Shown one piece after another: positions 57,111 to 64,000 of a stretch of 64,000 nucleotides of DNA; position 1 is the first letter of the stretch; every line of letters starts with the position of its first letter. The DNA lies in assembly GCA_001599595.1 (NCBI GenBank), contig BCHH01000010.1, positions 1,465,374 through 1,529,373 on the forward strand, in the 5' to 3' direction. The position numbers were made by a program, and so were the translations under genes. Under the pieces are notes generated by a model. That model saw only the letters and a list, made by a program, of their open reading frames with translations. It ran no database searches and was not told the origin of the DNA. The stretch comes from Beverwykella pulmonaria (taxonomy: Eukaryota > Ascomycota > Dothideomycetes > Pleosporales > Melanommataceae).

Positions 57111-58260
57111 GTTTCTATTCTTACTGTTATACAATAGATAATTATATAATATTATACAAAACTACTTAGGCTTCTTCCCCTCTTTCCTCGCCTTTCTCCC
57201 TCCTCGCCTTCTTCTGCTTAGCGCGGCGTTTCTTCTGCTTAGCGCCGCCAGCAGAGGGCGTCCCCTCTTCCTCTTCTCTAGTGTAGCTTCTGCAGGCCCT
57301 GGGAGGGGCTTTTCAGAGATAATAAGGGGCTTTTTAGAGATAATAAAGGGCTTAAAAGCCCAGAAGAACTACTAATACATTAGCTTCATGTGTCACCTGT
57401 ACATTTCCATAATGTTGCTTACAACAGCAATCAAGCCGGTGGGCCTGTGGCCGAAAACTCTGGAGGCGGCGGCGGCGGCGCTTCCGAGACGGACCAGGCG
57501 AATATAGCGACAATGGCGAGGATCACATACTTGCCATCGCATACAGACTATGGTGGGTGCGCAGCGACCGCAGGGTATCGGCGGGTGAAAAGGAAGTCTC
57601 CAGCAGTGATAGGGATGACGTCGGACTCTGGTGACTGGGGATTCGCGAGCGGGTGGCTCTCTATTTTCTGCGCATACGATGGGGGATGAAGTCGGGTAAG
57701 GCGGGAAAAAGGGTATCTCCGCGCCGGAGATTATGTCGCCGGTGGAGTTGTCGAGGAAGGCGAGGTAGGACTTGTTCGCAATCAAGCGGAGTGTGGCACA
57801 ACACCGGTAACAACCATTGGCCCGTTTTTTCTATCCCTAAACCCCGAAAAGTAACTACACAACCCGATAGATAGAGCGGGTCGGCTACCCACTCTGCGAG
57901 CGCGATTAACGTGTTCGTCCTCTTCTAGTAAGATCTAAGCACAGTAAACCACGCCTAGTTGTTCCACAGAGCCTCGATCCCGATGGAAACACCGAATGAG
58001 AGAAGCCCACTTGGCAGTGCGTTAGACGAGCAGGGTGTGTGCGAGGTCTAGGCAAACCCGCACGGTCTGGCTGCAGAGCCCCGCCTTGGACTGCTTCGTT
58101 GACTGCGGCATCCAAAAGTTCGTGTTCGAGCCTTCTATTCACGAATAAGGTATATTCAAACCACTCAACAGAAGCCAGGTTATTCTTCGAGAGAAGACGA
58201 CGATTCGATCACCGTTTACTTATTGATGGCCTAACGACACAATCCCGGGCTGCATCGAAG
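57033..58260. other. AT-rich repeat debris, then gene-poor DNA
   Basis: At 57,307-57,355 a ~22-bp unit with GGGCTTTTTAGAGATAATAA is repeated. Frames at 57,390-57,785 cover a GGC trinucleotide run and are not convincing. The frame in front of 58261 is open back to 58,039 without ATG. Confidence 0.45.
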
Positions 58261-59547
58261 ATGGAGATGCCCCATAGAATCGCTCCCCCGCCCACGTCTA
58301 CTTCCCTGGCTTCGACCGCCGACACCCCCATATTGAGTCAAACCGTGTTGACTCCCTCGGCTGAAGATTTTCGCATCAATACCAGCCCCTCGCTCGAGGC
58401 CCAGCCTCATGTGAATAATGAGGAAGGGCGGATGACGCATCAAGAGACTCTCCCAGACGAGGTCGATCGGACCAGCAGAGTCAATCACAAAGGGTGGTGG
58501 GAGACAGAAAAGTATCTTCAGAAACGAATTGGTGCACTCGAAAATGAGCAGAAACTATTAAAAGAAGAGAACAACAGAGTGCGGCGCGAGAGAGATAGGG
58601 CAAGACATGAAAGATCTACACTTTGGGCCCATAATAGCACACTTTGCAATGAAAGAGATGTAGCATACAAGAGAATGGCCACAGCTATCGAGGAGAGGAA
58701 AGCTGCGATTAAGGAGAAGAACATAGCTATCAAGGAGAACAATGCTGCTATTAAGGAGAAGAATGAAGCTATTAAGGAAAATTATAAAGCTATTAAGGAG
58801 AAGGATGAAGCTATTAAGGAGAAGAACGCAGCTATCGACGAGACAAGCGCTGCTATTAACGAGAAGGACTCAGCAATTAGTGTGAAGAACATAGCTATTA
58901 GCAAAAGGGACAAGCTTAGAGGAGAAAACAGTACCTTGCGCTCCCAAACACACTTAGCAGAGATTGGGAGGGACACAGCTTTTAGTGAGAGAGACGCAGC
59001 TCTTAGTGAGAAGGACACAGCTATTAATGAGAGGGACACAGCTATTAGTGAGAGGGACACAGCTATTAGCGAGAAGGACGCAGCAATTAGCGACAGAGAT
59101 GGCCTGGAAAGGGAGCTAGTCGGAGTTAGGGACACACTCACGAACCAAGACGGCGAATTAAATCTCATGCGACATACCGAAGCAATTTTGGAAGCTGAGA
59201 ATGCCCGTCTTCAAGAATGTCTCCGCGCTATTGGCGACTCTCGACTCCAGATCGCACTGCTATCTTTAAGGAACCGAGGCGATATCGTTGATAACATAAA
59301 GTCGGCGAGGACCGAAGAAAGCTTGTCACACCGGAGATCGGGCAGCATCTATTCGCGGACGGCTGTGCGTACCTTTAGCAGTTCCACGAGGGCCTTGCAA
59401 AGGCGTGACTCGCAACAGAGCCAAAATCGGTTTAAGCATGATTTTTCTGCTGCCAGGAACACTAAGAAATTTGACAACGGACGGTCTATTCGGGGCAACG
59501 GCTCTCAGAGGAAGAAAAAAGCCCCGCGCCACTACGAAAGAGGGTAA
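58261..59547 (+). CDS. Coiled-coil protein built from 7-residue repeats
   Basis: Single open frame from ATG 58261 (MEMPHR), 428 aa. Residues ~80-140 are a leucine-type coiled coil (RIGALENEQKLLKEENNRVR). Residues ~140-215 are tandem 7-mers of AIKEKNx type. A second array (~238-285) has units like AISERDT. The C-terminus is basic and Ser-rich and ends KKKAPRHYERG. The 7-mers are coded by a 21-bp minisatellite. Exactly heptad repeats make a continuous helix likely. No domain is recognised, so a structural or scaffolding role is only inferred. The frame has no stop in spite of nearby repeats. Confidence 0.65.
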   Translation: MEMPHRIAPPPTSTSLASTADTPILSQTVLTPSAEDFRINTSPSLEAQPHVNNEEGRMTHQETLPDEVDRTSRVNHKGWWETEKYLQKRIGALENEQKLLKEENNRVRRERDRARHERSTLWAHNSTLCNERDVAYKRMATAIEERKAAIKEKNIAIKENNAAIKEKNEAIKENYKAIKEKDEAIKEKNAAIDETSAAINEKDSAISVKNIAISKRDKLRGENSTLRSQTHLAEIGRDTAFSERDAALSEKDTAINERDTAISERDTAISEKDAAISDRDGLERELVGVRDTLTNQDGELNLMRHTEAILEAENARLQECLRAIGDSRLQIALLSLRNRGDIVDNIKSARTEESLSHRRSGSIYSRTAVRTFSSSTRALQRRDSQQSQNRFKHDFSAARNTKKFDNGRSIRGNGSQRKKKAPRHYERG

Positions 59548-59695
59548 AGATAGCTCGAAATGGTTATCGTAAATTGCTTTGACTCGGGGATCCTAACAGG
59601 CTGGAGAATTTCATGCCTTTATCGTGTATTAGAGTCCTTGGGTTGAATTAGCGTTTCGTAATATATTCATAAGAACAAATTTGATGACTTTTTAT

Positions 59696-60114
59696 TGGGG
59701 TGAAGTAAAGGTATGATATGGAAATCAGGAGGGTAAAGGCGACTCGCAGCCATGCGATGTCCGAAGCAGCAAAATATCTCAAATGACATTCGCAAAGAAC
59801 ATGATGTTTAGCAGTAGACTGCTGCAATTTCGTTACATCTAGCTACCAAAGGAAAGAGAGAGATGTGTGATGAAAGATAGAAGAATTTTCGTGGTCTTGT
59901 TAGAGTGAGCGTGGGTTGTTCGTTGATGACCAATCATAGCGTTCATTATTGTGGAGGGGCGAGGTGTTCGGAGGCCCATATATATATTCGTGTTAAGTGA
60001 TGAAGAAGCAAGCAGCTGAAAGAGAAGCCAAGACCCTTTCCCTGCACCGTGCATCTAAGCTTTCAACCAGTGCCTGAGGTGAATTCGGGCAAAGTACCTC
60101 TTCCCTACGGTGCA
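59696..60114. mobile_element. Diverged solo LTR related to the 425-bp LTRs
   Basis: It aligns with 13233-13657 over its whole length: TGGGGTGAAGTAAAGG, GGCGACTCGCAGCCATGCGA, TGTCCGAAGCAGCAA, ATCTAGCTACCAAA, TTTTCGTGGTCTTGTT, CAAGACCCTTTCCCTGCACC, CCCTACGGTGCA. Many substitutions and small indels; no clear target duplication (TTAT before, GTAC after). Confidence 0.8.
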
Positions 60115-60365
60115 GTACATGCACATTTACATACCTCGGCCAGGCATGCATGCTAGTGTGTAGGTCTTCTAGTATTTATAATTACTTCCGATTTTGCTAT
60201 CTCTCCTCACTACTTATCCTAGCGCGCCCGTCTGTTTAAATGGGAAACCTATCCATCCTTTTCTGCACAAAGAACTAACCTTCGCAAGGAATCGACCTCC
60301 ATCCCCTGTTCAGTCCAGTTCAGTCTACTTCCACCGCCCGCAAGTAAGGGCGGGTCTGAAATGCC

Positions 60366-61088
60366 TTACATTCCCCCAACCAGTTCTTCCAATATCTCTT
60401 TCTTCCAGTTCGTACTAATACTTGCGTGTGTATCATCTTCTACTCTGAGATGTGCCCTACTACCTAACCTTGCGGCTATCTGCTTACCGTGATTGAGCGG
60501 AACGTGTGTATCGTGCCTCCCGTACCACATCTGCACAGGTAGGTCGGGACGAATATCCTCTATCCGGAAACCATAGTCCATACACATCAACCTGCCATCC
60601 TGCTGCACCCCATCATACCCCTGCGCGAAGGATTCCCGAGTCGATCGCAAATACAATAGGAGAATATCTTTGTCCTTCATGACCTCAAGGTCTTTCTCAT
60701 GAGTGATTGCGTTCAACCTTGACGGCTGCAGCAAAAGCCGTAGCCGCGTTTCGTCACTCAAGTCTAATCGGCCCCCCGGGTCTCGTTGAAAGAACCATCG
60801 GATGAAAATTGTGGGGCTATAGCGCCATCCCACTGTGAATCCAAGCCAGTTCACCCAATTTGCCCCCGCCATACCGATGTCAGGAGGCCCCAAGCCGCAG
60901 ACGATAGACACACACTTGAGCTTTTCGCGAGGCAGTGACGCTGCGCAAGCAAGTGCGTATGGTCCACCTCCTGATACTCCCTACCCAGAACGCATTATTA
61001 GCAAACTGTCTCGGAAAAAAAGCAAACACGTTACCCGTACCAATACGGAATAGTTATCCAGCTCCAGATGCTTTGCAAGGTGTTCCAA
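60366..61088 (-). pseudogene. Alpha/beta hydrolase, 5' part cut off by hAT insertion
   Basis: The main exon (60980-60366, 204 codons) carries the nucleophile elbow GVSGGGPYALACA, the acid Asp in MWYGRHDTHVPLNHG and the catalytic His in EDDTHASIS, so all three triad residues are present. A 60-bp intron (60981-61040) joins the preceding exon piece (LLEHLAKHLELDNYSVL), which is open up to the hAT border at 61088. About 100 N-terminal residues, including the oxyanion HG motif, are missing. Relatives are cytosolic esterase/peptidase-like hydrolases; substrate unknown. Codons that remain are intact and show no RIP. Confidence 0.8.
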
Positions 61089-64000
61089 CAGAGATGGCAA
61101 CAATCAATCCGAATCCAAGTAATTGATTGATCAATTGATTATGTAACAATTCAATCAATTCAATCTGTTTGTATGGATTTTTGCAATCAATTCAGTCACT
61201 GCCTCAAAGATTGATTGGATAATTGATCCAATTGATACCTATTTTATAAGGCCATAAGTTTATATGTACGAGTAAGCTCCTAGGCAGTTTTCGGTCGGAA
61301 TTACAATCTTCCGGAGATGCTCGGGCCATACAATTTTGCCCTGCACCAGCATATCCTCCATAAGAATCTTCTATCTACACCACCACAATGAGCCAACGAT
61401 TACACCTTAGTCAACGTACTGCGCGCCCTGTTGACGGCGACTCACAGGCTACTCAAACGTTTGAGGAGGAGCTCCGCGATCGCGTAGATGTCTCCCCTGC
61501 AATTTCTCCCTCCCTGGCACCCTCTGCAACCAATGCGACCCCTAAGCCCTCTAACAAAGATTTTGACGCCCAATTTAAGGATAACTTTAATAGGATTAAT
61601 TAGGATCGCCTACGCAGTTACATGGCCCCTCTCCGTACACAGAAACACAAGAAGTCGTGGATTTATAGGCATGGATACAGGGTGTGCTTGAGAGCAGCCC
61701 CATCACNGATATTCTTTATATGCGCCTACTGCCATCAACACAAGATAATTGATAGTGGAGGAGGCGGCAGATTTGAAGTTACTCTATCAACCTCTACTGC
61801 TGCTGCTCATCTACATAAAAAGATCTGTGGGCACGGCTATACTCAAGATGGGCGCGTAGGTGTTTAGATGGAGCCTAGGCAGAAATCCTTGGAATATATT
61901 ATAGGTAGTGGAATTGAACTATCACAACGAGCAGCCAACGCAATAGGAAACTTTGACGTACAACGCTTCTAATTAGCTGCAATTGAGTGGATAGTTGATA
62001 ATAATCATCCTCTAAGTAAGTTTAAAAGCCCTACCTTTAAAGCTATAATGCTGCTTGCAAGCCCAGAGGCCACAGATGCGTTATAGAAGAGCCACCACAG
62101 TGTTTCTCAGTACATTATGCAACTATACAACTATCTGCACCCGCAAATCATAAACAAGTTGTCTAAATCTATAAGCAAAATACATATATCCTTTGACAGA
62201 TAGACTATAAAGGGCGGGAAGAAAGGGTTTTGTGGGATAGTTGCGCATTATGTTAATTCCTTAGGCATTATTAAAGACATCCCTATCACTCTTCCACAAC
62301 TCTCTAGCGCACATACTAGAGCAAGGATTGCCAAAGCAATACAGGGGATTCTTCTAAGCTTTAAAATAAGCTCAAACAAGATTAGATACTTTGTTTTAGA
62401 CAATGCAACAAACAATAATACAGCAGTTAAGTGTTTGGGTGTTGAATATAGGTTTAATGCCAATAAACGTCAACTGCACTGCAGCCCCCACATACTTAAT
62501 CTAGTAGGCCAAACAATTATTTTTAGGATAGATAGCAACGCATTTGACAACAATCAATCGCAGTATCAAATTAAGGAGGATTTCTTAAAGGAGTAGCAGA
62601 AATTTGGGGCACTTAGGGTGCTTATTAACGTTCTACATCACATCAAAACACCACAACAGTATAATAAACTACGCGACTTCCAGGAAGCAGAGGCTAAGGA
62701 ACAGAAATTGCAGCAGCCTTACAAGCTTAAAGAGCCTGTTAAGCCTGTTATTACAAGGTAGAATTCATTTTGTAGCTCCTTTAAGCGTGCTGTTGAGTTA
62801 CATAGGCCTCTAGATGCATACATTTAATATCACATTAAGGCTATCAAAACTAAAGATGCTTACGCACAGAGTCGCAACAACAAGGAGCCAGATGCGCTAG
62901 ATTAGATAAGATCAACAGGATTAACAGCTCACAATTGGGCTATTATTACTTAGTACATTAAGGTTCTACACCCCTTGAAGGAAGCCACTTCACAACTTGA
63001 AGGTAGAGGGAAATCTAGACAATTTGGTGCTATCCATAAGATTATCCCCACACTTGAACAATTGCTTAATTACTACAAGGACCTTGTAGAGCAGTATAAA
63101 GAGGTGGATTTTAATAAGGTAGATGGCCCTAAAGATCATCTGGCTATCAACGTCAAGGCCGCCTAGAATAAAGCTCAAAAGTATTGGGAAATGCTCAACA
63201 ATTCTCCTGCCTATTATGCTGCAACAGTCCTCCACCCTTACTACAAGCACTACTGCAATAGATTATNGATAAATCAACCTACCTAGCTAGCCACAAGTAA
63301 CGCAGCTTTTAAATCTCTGTAGGAGAGGGAATACAAACCAAAGAGCTCTCATAATAGGCAGCAGCAACCACCCTATAAAAAGGTCAAGATTTTAGGGCTT
63401 CAAGAGGCTATTAATCAACACGTAAATCCTGTTCAAGAAGACTAAATTAACCCTAAGGATCTAGATAAGTTTCAACGCTAGAAGCTCTACAAGCCTAATT
63501 TGCCCTAGGAACACGCACATTCAATTAACCTAATTGCCTATTAGATAACTCTTAAACCTCATTACCCTTATCTCTCTAAGATAGCAATTAACGTACTATC
63601 TATCCCAGCATCAAGCTGCGCGTGTGAGCGTATGTTCTCTAAGATTAGCAATCTTTTAGAACCTAAGCGTAGGAAACTAAGCCCTCAACTACTTGCAGCA
63701 ATTCAATGTGTACAATCCTAGACAAGGGCTAGATTTTAAGTATCTAGGGACTTTAATCACACTAATATAGTAGAGCAAAAGATTAATAATATATACAGTA
63801 TATCTAAGTAGGATCTTGACTACTAGAAACCTGTAAGGGACACTTCTGTGTTACAGTTTAAAGAAGTTGCACAGATGCGGGCTGCAGATAAGGAACCAAC
63901 GCCAACAACAAACAAACAAAACCCTGTCAACAGGCGCAGCACAGCGCGCAGACAGGCGCAAAAGAACAGCGAGGATTCGCGCAGGTAAGCAAGGCACGTG
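61089..64000 (+). mobile_element. hAT-type DNA transposon, left end and most of body
   Basis: The left end starts CAGAGATGGCAACAATC, matching the CAGxG-type ends of hAT elements. Subterminal ATTGATTG/CAATCAAT motifs fill 61,105-61,245. The right end is outside the window. An 8-bp target duplicate would be TGTTCCAA (61081-61088). Confidence 0.75.
61388..63988 (+). pseudogene. hAT transposase, RIP-damaged
   Basis: One frame runs 867 codons from ATG 61388 to TAA 63988 with no net frameshift but about two dozen internal TAG/TAA, many at Gln or Trp positions. A BED-type zinc finger lies near residues 115-155 (FFICAYCHQHKI, TAAAHLHKKICGHGY). The RNase H-like core has IHISFDR, with the Trp after it changed to TAG, and YFVLDNATNNNTAV. 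The C-terminal dimerisation block is LSIPASSCACERMFSKISNL then EPKRRKLSPQLLAAIQCVQ. Two ambiguous bases (61707, 63267) lie in it. Inactive. Confidence 0.88.

Noticed and set aside
57390..57785. Gly- or Ala-rich frames on both strands
   Set aside because: They depend on a GGC trinucleotide run; no consistent gene structure.
1..64000. CRISPR arrays, operons, ribosome binding sites, rRNA genes
   Set aside because: Nothing of the kind is seen; introns and gene content show a fungal nuclear genome where bacterial features are not expected.

Overview
This is nuclear DNA from a filamentous ascomycete fungus, most likely a Dothideomycete of the Pleosporales type. The genes have short introns (46-151 bp) with GT..AG ends. 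The products are fungal (Atg27, AA9 LPMO, DUF6594, DUF3716-like, NACHT-ankyrin remains). AT-rich repeat blocks carry the signature of RIP (repeat-induced point mutation): TAG/TAA where Gln codons are expected, and Asp to Asn changes at TpG/CpA sites. The species is inferred, not shown.

Left gene-rich flank (1-11,235): a large RhoGEF-like gene running off the left edge (minus), a sterol delta8-delta7 isomerase of the EBP family (minus), a multiply broken GH27 alpha-galactosidase (plus), and an intact four-exon AA9 LPMO (plus).

Repeat island (11,236-28,542): a DNA transposon bounded by perfect 32-bp terminal inverted repeats. It encodes an integrase-like (rve) transposase and, near its left end, a DUF3716-like zinc-cluster protein, both on the minus strand and both RIP-damaged. 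A 12.8-kb Ty3/Gypsy-type LTR retrotransposon (13,233-26,010, minus strand) is inserted in it, with 425-bp LTRs, a GTAT target duplication, a candidate PBS and a PPT. Besides gag-pol it carries about 3.5 kb of extra RIP-damaged coding sequence that I cannot identify, between pol and the 3' LTR.

Central gene-rich block (28,543-43,237): acetamidase-type amidase starting 69 bp after the transposon end, N2227/carnosine N-methyltransferase, proteasome assembly chaperone 4, a zinc-independent MDR oxidoreductase, a Ser/Pro-rich hypothetical protein, Atg27, and a two-finger C2H2 protein with decayed sequence after its stop codon.

Right accessory block (about 43,238-64,000): NACHT-ankyrin (NLR) debris beside a caspase-like gene with intact His/Cys motifs, a partial small gene, a DUF6594 membrane protein, LINE-like gag debris, a single-pass membrane protein, a solo LTR with a 5-bp TSD sitting inside a minisatellite, a coiled-coil gene built from 21-bp repeats, a diverged solo relative of the big element's LTR, and an alpha/beta hydrolase cut by a RIP-damaged hAT transposon that runs off the right edge.

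The genes do not form one pathway. The window is a mosaic of housekeeping genes, secreted carbohydrate-active enzymes, decayed immune-type genes and mobile DNA. The most unusual items are the oversized LTR element with unidentified cargo-like coding sequence, the two-gene TIR transposon around it, and the caspase/NLR neighbourhood.
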